From CAADGL01 sp964643885 (GTDB lineage: Bacteria; Planctomycetota; Phycisphaerae; UBA1845; Fen-1342), in assembly GCA_964643885.1 (NCBI GenBank), contig CAZXUI010000062.1, positions 1 through 27,640 on the forward strand: a DNA stretch of 27,640 bases, written 5' to 3'. The notes beneath the pieces were generated by a model. That model saw only the letters and a program-made list of their open reading frames with translations. It searched no databases and had not been told where the DNA came from. Positions 15,639-22,755 of the stretch are shown here, piece by piece. Numbering within the stretch: the stretch's first letter is position 1; every line of letters starts with the position of its first letter. A program made the position numbers and the translations under genes.

Positions 15639-16385
15639 TCACTTCGTTCCGACTTGCCCGCTCACACCGCCCTGCGCGACGAATCGGGTTTGGCCGGCAT
15701 CCGCCATGCGCCAGCCTTCGAGCTGCTGCCGCACGCGCCGCACCGACCGCCGCCACACGCTCCCACCGGCACGTTGGCACAAGCCGCGAACCCGCACTCC
15801 ACGGCCGGCCGGACTCACCCCACCCGCGACGACCGCCGCCTCCCCGGGCGCATCCACCGGCCCGGCCAGCAGCACCGCGGCCGCATCGATCTGCTCCACA
15901 TCCAGCATCTCCGCCACGCGCTGCAACGTGGCGAGAATCATCGTCTGCTCCCAGTCGTGCAGCCGGGCCAGCTCACTGCGGAAACGATCCTGGAGCAGCG
16001 ACGGGGCCGCACCCAGCACCTCCCGGCCGGCCGGCGTCGCCATCACGATCACACAGCGGCGGTCGCGCTCGCTCCGCTCCCGGCTGACCAGCCCGCGCCG
16101 CTCCAGCCGGTCCACGATGCCCGTCACCGTAGGCTGGCTCAGCCGCACCCGCTGCGCCAGCTCGCCCACGGCGACCCGGCCGGCTCCTGCGACCTGCCGG
16201 AGTACCAGCAATTGCGGTACCGTCAGCCCGCACTGCTCCACGAGCCGCCGGGACTGAAGGTCCACGGCCCGCATGAGCCGCCGCAGCGCCGCGACGATCT
16301 GGTCGTCGATCGGCGGCCCCTCGCGTGGCGCCGCCGACGGCGGCACCACCGTTTCGGATTGAGCAATCGATTGCACGCGATTCAT
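15639..16385 (-). CDS. MarR-family transcriptional regulator with an unusually long C-terminus
   Basis: The residues below are numbered from ATG 16385 (248 residues). The MarR winged helix spans about 30-150: helix 3/4 VAVGELAQRVRLSQPTVTGI (71-90), LERRGLVSRE, and wing SERDRRCVIVMATPAG (105-120) with the conserved D-R-R. Typical MarR proteins have 140-170 residues. The last 80 or so here are Gly/Ala/Arg-rich with no recognisable domain, suggesting an extension or a lost stop. The listed start overlaps a good -10 box, so the true start may be GTG at 16376 on a leaderless message. It probably regulates itself and perhaps the downstream metalloprotease. The effector is unknown. Confidence 0.82.
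   Translation of the reverse strand: MNRVQSIAQSETVVPPSAAPREGPPIDDQIVAALRRLMRAVDLQSRRLVEQCGLTVPQLLVLRQVAGAGRVAVGELAQRVRLSQPTVTGIVDRLERRGLVSRERSERDRRCVIVMATPAGREVLGAAPSLLQDRFRSELARLHDWEQTMILATLQRVAEMLDVEQIDAAAVLLAGPVDAPGEAAVVAGGVSPAGRGVRVRGLCQRAGGSVWRRSVRRVRQQLEGWRMADAGQTRFVAQGGVSGQVGTK
16363..16374. promoter_or_regulatory. Perfect 12-bp palindrome GCAATCGATTGC, possible MarR operator
   Basis: GCAATCGATTGC reads identically on both strands. It sits just downstream of the predicted transcription start of the MarR gene, where a bound repressor would block initiation. MarR proteins commonly bind palindromes overlapping their own promoters. Because it also lies in the reading frame, chance cannot be excluded. 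Confidence 0.35.
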
Positions 16386-16411
16386 TATTGGGATATCCCC
16401 GCCCCTGTCAA
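16384..16411 (-). promoter_or_regulatory. Promoter of the MarR gene
   Basis: On the minus strand, -35 TTGACA (16411-16406) and -10 AATAAT (16389-16384) are separated by 16 bases. The predicted start falls at about 16378-16376, next to an in-frame GTG (16376). The ATG at 16385 lies within the -10 and could only be used from a transcript starting further upstream. Confidence 0.55.
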
Positions 16412-16436
16412 CGCCCCTACGGAACCGGTCTGATTC

Positions 16437-16449
16437 ATAAACTATTTAT
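16437..16449. promoter_or_regulatory. AT-rich dyad ATAAA-CTA-TTTAT between marR and argR
   Basis: A perfect 5+5 inverted repeat with a 3-base centre lies in an AT-rich island of otherwise GC-rich DNA, just upstream of the MarR -35 box. It could be an operator for MarR or ArgR; the adjacent TATGAAT on the minus strand resembles an ARG-box half site. No function is shown. Confidence 0.3.
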
Positions 16450-16583
16450 TAGCCGATAGTTGCCACGCTGAGAATCAACCGGCAAGACATTTCGCGTCCG
16501 GATTCGCCGCATTCCAGGCGATGAAACCTCCCGCCGTGGGATCTGGCCCACACGTCCGATCCGGCAAATTCGCTCCGACCGTC

Positions 16584-16612
16584 TTGACACGTCGGCCGAT
16601 ATGGATAACAAT
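16584..16612 (+). promoter_or_regulatory. Promoter of argR and possibly the arginine operon
   Basis: A perfect TTGACA (16584-16589) is followed after 17 bases by AACAAT (16607-16612); TAACAA with a 16-base spacer is an alternative. Transcription would start near 16619, about 24 bases before the argR ATG. The gaps inside the downstream operon are short, so this promoter may serve all nine genes. Confidence 0.5.
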
Positions 16613-16618
16613 GCTCGA

Positions 16619-16635
16619 ACTGTGATTTATTCGAC
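16619..16635. promoter_or_regulatory. Possible ArgR operator (degenerate ARG box)
   Basis: The sequence around TGTGATTTATTCGACA resembles the ARG-box pattern TNTGAATWWWWATTCANW, with left half TGTGAT and right half ATTCGA, although the spacing is shortened. It lies at the predicted transcription start of argR, a usual position for autoregulation by ArgR. Confidence 0.3.
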
Positions 16636-16642
16636 ACCAACC

Positions 16643-17110
16643 ATGGTGAACAAACGTCGCAGACAGGCCGCCGTGCTCGAACTCGTGCGCAGCCGCCCTG
16701 TCGCGAATCAAGCCGAGCTCGTCCGCCTGCTCGGCGAGCAAGGCATCGCCGCCACGCAGGCGAGCGTCAGCCGCGACGTACGCGAACTCGGGCTCGTCAA
16801 GCTGGGTGGGCGATACGTCCCCGCTGTCGGCGTCCGGGAGGGCGGACCGGCCGCGGGCGAGCACCGGCCCGAAAGTGAATTAGTCACCAGAATCGAGCCG
16901 GTCGGTGCAAATCTAATCATCGTGCGAACGAAAATGGGCGGTGCCAACGCCGTCGCCGTCGAAATCGACCGCCTGACCAGTGACGAAATCGCCGGTACCC
17001 TGGCCGGCGATGACACGATCTTCGTCGCCGTCCGCAGCCGCGCCGCGCAGGGCCGCGTGGTCGCGCTGCTTCGTAGCCTGATCCGCCCCGAACCCCCCGC
17101 GTGGCGCTGA
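16643..17110 (+). CDS. argR: Arginine repressor ArgR
   Basis: This 155-residue transcription factor hexamerises with arginine and represses arginine synthesis genes. The N-terminal winged helix-turn-helix includes TQASVSRDVRELGLVKL (38-54), the family's recognition helix. The C-terminal arginine-binding domain shows ANLIIVRTKMGGANAVAVEID and GTLAGDDTIFVAVRS (118-132), with the Asp pair (123-124) that contacts arginine in characterised ArgR. ATG 16643 matches the usual start; an in-frame ATG at 16601 lies in the promoter. No Shine-Dalgarno precedes it. It heads the arginine operon, 48 bases before argG, and is divergent from marR. Confidence 0.93.
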   Translation: MVNKRRRQAAVLELVRSRPVANQAELVRLLGEQGIAATQASVSRDVRELGLVKLGGRYVPAVGVREGGPAAGEHRPESELVTRIEPVGANLIIVRTKMGGANAVAVEIDRLTSDEIAGTLAGDDTIFVAVRSRAAQGRVVALLRSLIRPEPPAWR

Positions 17111-17158
17111 GAGCCTCACCACGCGGCGGAACACCCTCAAGCTGTGGGAGCCGAGCCG

Positions 17159-18400
17159 TTGAGTGAGCAGAAGGCCGTACTCGCATTCTCCGGGGGACTC
17201 GACACCACCTGGTGCGCCGTCTGGCTCCGCGAGCAGGGCCACGAGGTGCACACGGTCACCGTCCAGACCGGCGGTTTCGACCGCGACGAGCTGGCCCGCA
17301 TCGAGCACACCGCCAAGGCCGCCGGCGCCGTCGAGCATCACACGCTCGACGCCCGCGCTCGCCTCTTCGACGACACGCTGCGCTACCTGATCTTCGCCAA
17401 CGCCCTCCGCGGCGACGTCTATCCGCTCAGCGTCTCGGCCGAACGCGCCATCCAGGCTCGCCTCTGTGCCGAGCACGCACGAACGATCGACGCCCGATAC
17501 CTCGTGCACGGCTCCACCGGCGCGGGCAACGACCAGGTCCGATTCGACGTCGCCTTTCGTGTCTTCGCACCCGGCGTCGAGATTCTCGCACCCATTCGCG
17601 AGCTCGCCCTGACGCGCGACCAGGAAGTCGCATGGCTGGCCGAGCGCGGCGTGCAGGTCCCAGCCAAGACGGGCCGCTACTCCGTCAACCGCGGCCTGTG
17701 GGGCACGACGATCGGCGGCGGCGAGACGCACAGCAGCGACGGCGAACTGCCCGAAGACGCCTGGGTCATCACCGCGCCGCGGCAGCACTGGCCCGCCCAG
17801 CCGCAGGAGGTCGCGATCCAGTTCGACCGCGGCATCCCGACCGCCCTCGACGGCCGGCCGCTCGACCCGGTCACGCTGATCGAATCGCTCAACGAAACCG
17901 CCGGCCGGCACGGCGTCGGCCGCGGCGTGCACCTCGGCGACACGATCCTCGGCATCAAGGGCCGCGTCGCTTTCGAGGCCCCGGCCGCGCTCGTGCTGAT
18001 CGCTGCCCATCGCGAGCTCGAAAAGCTCGTCCTCTCGCGCCACCAGCAGCTTTGGAAGGCGACGCTGGGCGATCTGTACGGCTCATTCCTGCACGAAGCC
18101 CGCTTCCTCGACCCGCTCATGCGCGATATCGAGGCGTTCCTGGCCTCGTCGCAGCAGCGCGTGAGCGGCCGCGCCCGCGTGCGCCTGCACCAGGGCCAGG
18201 CGACCGTGCTCGGCGTAACCAGCCCTTTCTCCGCACTCGATGCGGCCCGCGCCCGCTACGGCGAGAGCACCGGCCTGTGGAACGGCGCCGAGGCGGCCGC
18301 ATTCTCGAAGCTCTACGGCCTGCAGGACTGGCTGCTCTATCAGGCCGCGTCGCACACCGCGGCCGGACAGGAAGGAGGTGACCATGCGGCTCTACATTGA
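17159..18400 (+). CDS. argG: Argininosuccinate synthase
   Basis: This 413-residue cytoplasmic enzyme joins citrulline and aspartate with ATP to give argininosuccinate. The N-type ATP pyrophosphatase loop AFSGGLDTT (9-17) and the citrulline/aspartate-binding HGSTGAGNDQVRFD (117-130) are clear; KTGRYSVNRGLWGTTIGGG follows. The GAGND form is like that of the Bacteroidetes-type enzymes rather than the more common GKGND. TTG at 17159 is preferred because GGGAG lies eight bases upstream; an in-frame GTG at 17144 has no such site. Its last 17 bases overlap the next gene, whose strong ribosome binding site lies within argG. Confidence 0.95.
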   Translation: MSEQKAVLAFSGGLDTTWCAVWLREQGHEVHTVTVQTGGFDRDELARIEHTAKAAGAVEHHTLDARARLFDDTLRYLIFANALRGDVYPLSVSAERAIQARLCAEHARTIDARYLVHGSTGAGNDQVRFDVAFRVFAPGVEILAPIRELALTRDQEVAWLAERGVQVPAKTGRYSVNRGLWGTTIGGGETHSSDGELPEDAWVITAPRQHWPAQPQEVAIQFDRGIPTALDGRPLDPVTLIESLNETAGRHGVGRGVHLGDTILGIKGRVAFEAPAALVLIAAHRELEKLVLSRHQQLWKATLGDLYGSFLHEARFLDPLMRDIEAFLASSQQRVSGRARVRLHQGQATVLGVTSPFSALDAARARYGESTGLWNGAEAAAFSKLYGLQDWLLYQAASHTAAGQEGGDHAALH

Positions 18401-19445
18401 CAAGATCGCTTCGGCCACGACCAACGTCTCGCTCCGCCGCGAGGTGCGTGTCAGCGACCAGATCATCGCCCGCGAGGGTTACATCGTCGCCGGCCGAGTC
18501 CGCGGCGAGAAGGCCGTCTACAACCAGCTCGAAGATACGCACGGCCGCATGGTCGCGCTGCATGGCGGCGACGTGATCGTCGGCGTGCTCGGCCGCCGCG
18601 CGGCCCTGCATGGATACTCCGGCGTCGTACCCGACCAGATCGCCGTCGGCGACGTGCTGCAACTGCTGAACCTCGGCGGCGTCATCGGCAAGTGCACGTC
18701 GGTTAACCCGACACTCGGACCGCCCTTCGATCTCGAAATCCTCGGCAGCGTGCTCGTATTTCCCGAGTTCGAGGACCGCCGCGGCGTGCCGGCCCACATC
18801 GGCATGAACGCCGTGCACTTCGAGGGCGAGACGCTCCCCGACGTGCCCGTCATCTACATCGCCGGCACCTGCATGAACAGCGGCAAGACCTCCGCCGCCG
18901 GCCAGCTCATCCGCGCGCTGGCCAAGCGCGGCATGACCGTCGGCGGCTGCAAGCTCACCGGCGTCTCCCTGCGGCGCGATACGCTTCAGATGGCCGACTA
19001 CGGCGCCCGCTGGGCGCTTTCGTTCACCGACGCCGGCGTCGCGTCGACCACGGCCGAGACGGCCGTCCCGGCCGCACGCACGCTGATCGGCCGGCTCGGC
19101 GAGCTCGGCTGCGACGTGATCGTCGCCGAGCTCGGCGACGGCATTCTCGGCGAATACGGCGTGGCGGAGATTCTCTCGAATGAGGAGCTGCGATCCATGT
19201 CCGCCGCGATCACGCTCTGCGCGAACGACCCCGTCGGCGCCTGGGGCGCCAAGGAGATCATGCGCGACCGCTTCGGCCTTCAGATCGACGTCATCAGCGG
19301 CCCCGCGACCGACAACGCCGTCGGCACGCGCTTCGTCCGCGAGCGCCTCGGCCTCGAGGCGATCAACGCCCTGACCGACGGCGCCGCGCTCGGCGCCCTG
19401 CTGGCGAGCAAGGTCGAGCAGCGCCGCTGCCGGGTGACATCGTGA
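18384..19445 (+). CDS. Uncharacterised P-loop NTPase embedded in the arginine operon
   Basis: I do not recognise this 353-residue protein as a named family. Residues 1-150 are beta-rich and contain no known catalytic motif. From 155 a P-loop domain begins: VIYIAGTCMNSGKTSAAG holds Walker A G161-T169 (GTCMNSGKT). Next come VGGCKLTGVSLRRDT (187-200) and DVIVAELGDGILGEYG (244-259), then ITLCANDPVGAWGAKEI. The order Walker A, K-x-x-G strand, acidic strand end resembles dethiobiotin synthetase (BioD), MobB and CobQ-like enzymes, which activate a carboxylate or bind nucleotides. A near-perfect AAGGAGGTGA precedes ATG 18384. It overlaps argG by 17 bases and argC by 4 (GTGA), so it is fully integrated into the operon. 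An enzymatic or regulatory role in arginine synthesis is inferred from position only. Confidence 0.85.
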   Translation: MRLYIDKIASATTNVSLRREVRVSDQIIAREGYIVAGRVRGEKAVYNQLEDTHGRMVALHGGDVIVGVLGRRAALHGYSGVVPDQIAVGDVLQLLNLGGVIGKCTSVNPTLGPPFDLEILGSVLVFPEFEDRRGVPAHIGMNAVHFEGETLPDVPVIYIAGTCMNSGKTSAAGQLIRALAKRGMTVGGCKLTGVSLRRDTLQMADYGARWALSFTDAGVASTTAETAVPAARTLIGRLGELGCDVIVAELGDGILGEYGVAEILSNEELRSMSAAITLCANDPVGAWGAKEIMRDRFGLQIDVISGPATDNAVGTRFVRERLGLEAINALTDGAALGALLASKVEQRRCRVTS

Positions 19446-20506
19446 GCGAGCCGGTTCACGTGGCGATCCTCGGCGCCAGCGGCTACGGCGCCGGCGAAGT
19501 GATGCGGCTGCTGACACAGCACCCGCACGCCCGCGTCGTCTGCGCAACCTCCAGATCGCAGGCCGGCGAGCGGATCGACCGCCTGCATCCGCATCTGCGC
19601 GGCTTCTACGACCTGCACGCCGCCGCGTCCCTCGACACCGGCACTCTGCTCGACGCGCCCGCCGCCGTCGTCATCTCCGCCCTGCCGCATGGCAAGAGCG
19701 CCGCCGCGCTCGTCGAGCTCGAAGAGTCCCTGGCACGCCGAAGCGGCCACGAACGCGTCCGCTACATCGATCTCTCCGGCGACCTGCGGCTTCGCGACCT
19801 GGCCGAGCACAAGCGCTTCTATGCCGAGTCGCCCCCGCTCGAAACCTGGCGCGAAAGCGCCGTCTACGGCCTGCCGGAGCTGTTCCGCGAGCAGGTGCGG
19901 ACCGCTCGCCGCATCGCGAACCCCGGCTGCCTCGCCAGCGCGGCGATCCTCGCGGCCGCGCCGCTCTGCGCCGCCGGCCTGGCGGGAACGCTCTTCATCG
20001 ACGCCAAGACCGGCTCCTCCGGCTCCGGCCGCACGCTGAAGGAAACGACGCACCACCCGACTCGCCACGCGGACTTCCGCGCCTACAAGGCCCTGGCGCA
20101 CCAGCACGAGCCCGAGGTCGCGCAGATCCTCGGCGACCTCGACGGCCGCCGGCCCGAGACCACCTTCGTCGCCCAAAGCATGGACGCCGCCCGCGGCATC
20201 TTCGTCACCGTGCATGCGCAAACCGGGCAAACGGTCGACGCCGCCGACCTGCTCTCGCAATACCGCGACTTCTACGCCGCCAGCCCGTTCGTCCGCATCG
20301 TCGACGATTCGCCCGCGCTTCAGAACGTCGCCGGCTCGAACTTCTGCGACATCGGCCTGGCCTGCCGAGGCAAACAAGTGATCGTCATGGCCGCCCTCGA
20401 CAACCTCGTCAAAGGAATGGCCGGCACCGCCATCCAGAACATGAACCTCATGTGCGGCCTGCCCGAAACGGCCGGCCTGTGGAGCCCGTCGCTGCGGCCG
20501 GTGTAG
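19442..20506 (+). CDS. argC: N-acyl-gamma-glutamyl-phosphate reductase
   Basis: This 354-residue enzyme reduces N-acylglutamyl phosphate to the semialdehyde with NADPH. The Rossmann start HVAILGASGYGAGEVMRLL (6-24) binds NADP. The catalytic Cys163 lies in IANPGCLASAA, and AKTGSSGSGR and THHPTRH follow in the substrate region. Length matches ArgC. GTG 19442 overlaps the upstream stop by four bases (GTGA), indicating translational coupling. The acyl group could be acetyl or succinyl; the sequence does not decide. Confidence 0.95.
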   Translation: MSEPVHVAILGASGYGAGEVMRLLTQHPHARVVCATSRSQAGERIDRLHPHLRGFYDLHAAASLDTGTLLDAPAAVVISALPHGKSAAALVELEESLARRSGHERVRYIDLSGDLRLRDLAEHKRFYAESPPLETWRESAVYGLPELFREQVRTARRIANPGCLASAAILAAAPLCAAGLAGTLFIDAKTGSSGSGRTLKETTHHPTRHADFRAYKALAHQHEPEVAQILGDLDGRRPETTFVAQSMDAARGIFVTVHAQTGQTVDAADLLSQYRDFYAASPFVRIVDDSPALQNVAGSNFCDIGLACRGKQVIVMAALDNLVKGMAGTAIQNMNLMCGLPETAGLWSPSLRPV

Positions 20507-20569
20507 TCGCCGCGGCCGATTTGCAGTATGGATGAATGCACCCGGCTTTCGACGCCCCAGGAGGATGAA

Positions 20570-21724
20570 TTGAGCTCGGCCGCACTCGTCAAAACGTATG
20601 CAGAGATGCCGCTGGAGATCGTCTCCGGCCGCGGCGCCCGCGTCACGGATTCCACCGGCCGCGAGCTGTGGGACCTCTACGGCGGCCACGCGGTCTGCCT
20701 GCTGGGCCACTCTCACCCGGCCGTGGCGCGCGCGATCCAGCAGCAATCCGAGCAGCTCATGTTCTACTCGAACGCCCTGCCGCTCGAGATTCGCTCGCGC
20801 GCCGCCGAGCGGCTGGCCGCCTTCGCCCCCGACGGCCTCGAGCACGTTTTCTTCTGCAACAGCGGCGCCGAGGCGAACGAAAACGCCCTCAAGCTCGCCA
20901 TCGACAGGACCGGCCGCCAACGCATCGCCGCCCTGCACGGCGCCTTTCACGGCCGCACGCTGCTCGCGCTGGCCGCCACCGACGGCGCCAAGCTGCACCG
21001 CGGGCTCGAGTCGCTGCTCTGCCCCTGCACGCGGCTGCGGCCGAACTGCGTCGAGGACGTCGAGCGGATCGACGAGACGGTCGCGGCCGTAATCGTCGAG
21101 CCGGTCATGAGCATGGCCGGCGTGATCGAGCTCAGCGGCGAGTTTCTGCGCGCCCTGCGAACACGCTGCGACCAGACGGGCACATTGCTGATCTACGACG
21201 AGGTTCAGACCGGCCTCGGACGGCTCGGCCGCCCCTTCGCGGCCGGCGAGCACGGCCTGCTGCCCGACATGGTCACACTCGCCAAGGGGCTGGCCAACGG
21301 CTATCCGGTCGGCGCGTTGCTGATGCGGCCGAAGCTGGCCGAGACGATCGGCATCGGCGACCTGGGCACGACCTTCGGCGGCGGACCGACCGCCTGCGCC
21401 GCCCTGCTCGCGGTGCTCGATACGCTGGAGCGCGAGCAACTCGTCAAAGCGGCCGCCCGTTTCGGCGACACCGCCCGCGGCAAGCTGCTCGGCGGGCCGG
21501 TGCGCGAAGTGCTCGGCCGCGGCTGCCTGCTCGGCCTGCGGCTCGACCGCCCGGCGAAACTCGTACACGCGGAACTGCTGTCGCGCGGCTTCATCACCGG
21601 CACGAGCGGCGATCCGAACGTGCTGCGTCTGCTGCCGCCGCTCAGCACGCCGCTCGAGGCGATCGACGAGCTGGCCGACGAACTGGCTCGCATAGGAGAA
21701 ACGGCGCATGCGTCACTGGGTTAG
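20570..21724 (+). CDS. argD: N-acylornithine aminotransferase
   Basis: This 384-residue PLP enzyme transfers an amino group from glutamate to the acylglutamate semialdehyde. It is a class III aminotransferase: FCNSGAEANENALKLA (95-110) binds the cofactor phosphate, IYDEVQTGLGR (208-218) holds the PLP aspartate, and Lys239 in TLAKGLANGYPVGA forms the Schiff base. TTG 20570 is chosen because AGGAGG (20559-20564) lies five bases upstream and the homologous region starts just after. An ATG at 20528 has no ribosome binding site. The 3' end overlaps argF' by 17 bases. Confidence 0.93.
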   Translation: MSSAALVKTYAEMPLEIVSGRGARVTDSTGRELWDLYGGHAVCLLGHSHPAVARAIQQQSEQLMFYSNALPLEIRSRAAERLAAFAPDGLEHVFFCNSGAEANENALKLAIDRTGRQRIAALHGAFHGRTLLALAATDGAKLHRGLESLLCPCTRLRPNCVEDVERIDETVAAVIVEPVMSMAGVIELSGEFLRALRTRCDQTGTLLIYDEVQTGLGRLGRPFAAGEHGLLPDMVTLAKGLANGYPVGALLMRPKLAETIGIGDLGTTFGGGPTACAALLAVLDTLEREQLVKAAARFGDTARGKLLGGPVREVLGRGCLLGLRLDRPAKLVHAELLSRGFITGTSGDPNVLRLLPPLSTPLEAIDELADELARIGETAHASLG

Positions 21725-22706
21725 CATGCTCGACTCGACACGCGCGGAGCTCGCCGAGCTCGTCACGCTCGGCCGCCGCTTCAAGGCCGGCCATGCAACA
21801 ACCGAGGCCCGCCGACTGGCCGGCAAGATCCTGGTCATGGTCTACTTCAACCCCTCGCTGCGGACGCGGGCCAGCTTCGAGGCGGGCATGGCCCGCTGCG
21901 GCGGGACCAGCATCACCCTCAACGTCGGCGGCGACACCTGGAAGCTCGAATACCGCGACGGCGTGGTGATGGACTCCGACGCGGCTGAGCACATCCGCGA
22001 AGCGGCCCCGGTGCTGGCCCGCTACGGCCACATGCTGGGCGTGCGCACCTTCGCCGCCATGAAGAACGCCGACGAAGACGCGCGCGAGCAGATCATCCGC
22101 GGCTTCGAGCAATACTCGAGCGTGCCCGTGATCAATCTCGAATCCGCCGTCGAGCATCCCTGCCAGGCCCTGGCCGATTGGCTGACGATCGCCGAGAAAC
22201 TCAACGACACACGCGGCAAGCGCTTCGTGCTGAGCTGGGCGCCGCAGGTCAAGGGCCTGCCGATGGCCGTGCCGCATTCGGCCATTCTCGCGGCGGCCGG
22301 CGCGGGAATGAACATCACGATCGCCCACCCGCCGGGCTACGAGCTGGGCGAGCGCTTCGTCGAGCAGGCGCGAACCTGGTGCCGCGAGGCGGGCAGCTCG
22401 CTCGAAATCGCGCACGACCAGAAAGCCTGCCGCCAGGCGGATATTCTCTACGTCAAGAGCTGGGGCAGCAGCGAGCTGTACGGCCAGACCGACCGGCAGC
22501 GAGACAGCTTCCGCCAGCACGCGAGCTGGATGGTCGATGTCGATCGGCTAGGGCCGGCCACGCGGCTGATGCACTGCCTGCCCGTCCGCCGCAACGTCGT
22601 CATCAGCGATGCGGCCCTGAACGACGAGCGCTGCATCGTGGTCGATCAGGCCGAAAATCGCATGTGGGCCCAACTGGCGGTCATGGCCACACTCATGCAG
22701 AGCTAG
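21708..22706 (+). CDS. argF': N-acyl-L-ornithine carbamoyltransferase (AOTCase/SOTCase type)
   Basis: This 332-residue enzyme carbamoylates an N-acylated ornithine rather than free ornithine. The carbamoyl phosphate loop FNPSLRTR (47-54), Trp78, HPCQALAD (150-157), YVKSWGSSELYG (248-259) and HCLPVRRNV (289-297) follow the acetylornithine/succinylornithine carbamoyltransferase pattern, not that of ordinary OTCase. From memory of the Xanthomonas and Bacteroides enzymes, a single position (Glu92 for acetyl, Pro90 for succinyl) sets acyl specificity; here the aligned residue in MDSDAAEH is Ala93. The Xanthomonas carboxylated lysine (302) aligns with Val298. AGGAGA precedes ATG 21708, which overlaps argD. 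Confidence 0.9.
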   Translation: MRHWVSMLDSTRAELAELVTLGRRFKAGHATTEARRLAGKILVMVYFNPSLRTRASFEAGMARCGGTSITLNVGGDTWKLEYRDGVVMDSDAAEHIREAAPVLARYGHMLGVRTFAAMKNADEDAREQIIRGFEQYSSVPVINLESAVEHPCQALADWLTIAEKLNDTRGKRFVLSWAPQVKGLPMAVPHSAILAAAGAGMNITIAHPPGYELGERFVEQARTWCREAGSSLEIAHDQKACRQADILYVKSWGSSELYGQTDRQRDSFRQHASWMVDVDRLGPATRLMHCLPVRRNVVISDAALNDERCIVVDQAENRMWAQLAVMATLMQS

Positions 22707-22755
22707 CGACTCGGCCGGCGCCGCCCCGCGGCGGCCGCCGAACTGGAAACGATCG

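Noticed and set aside
13537..16257. A 906-residue plus-strand frame
   Set aside because: It is antisense to the metalloprotease and MarR genes and has Arg/His/Val-rich composition without domains; a GC-driven shadow.
21708..22706. Ordinary ornithine carbamoyltransferase (argF)
   Set aside because: The KSWG and EHIREA blocks and the overall pattern follow acetyl/succinyl-ornithine enzymes, and an ArgE deacylase is present downstream.
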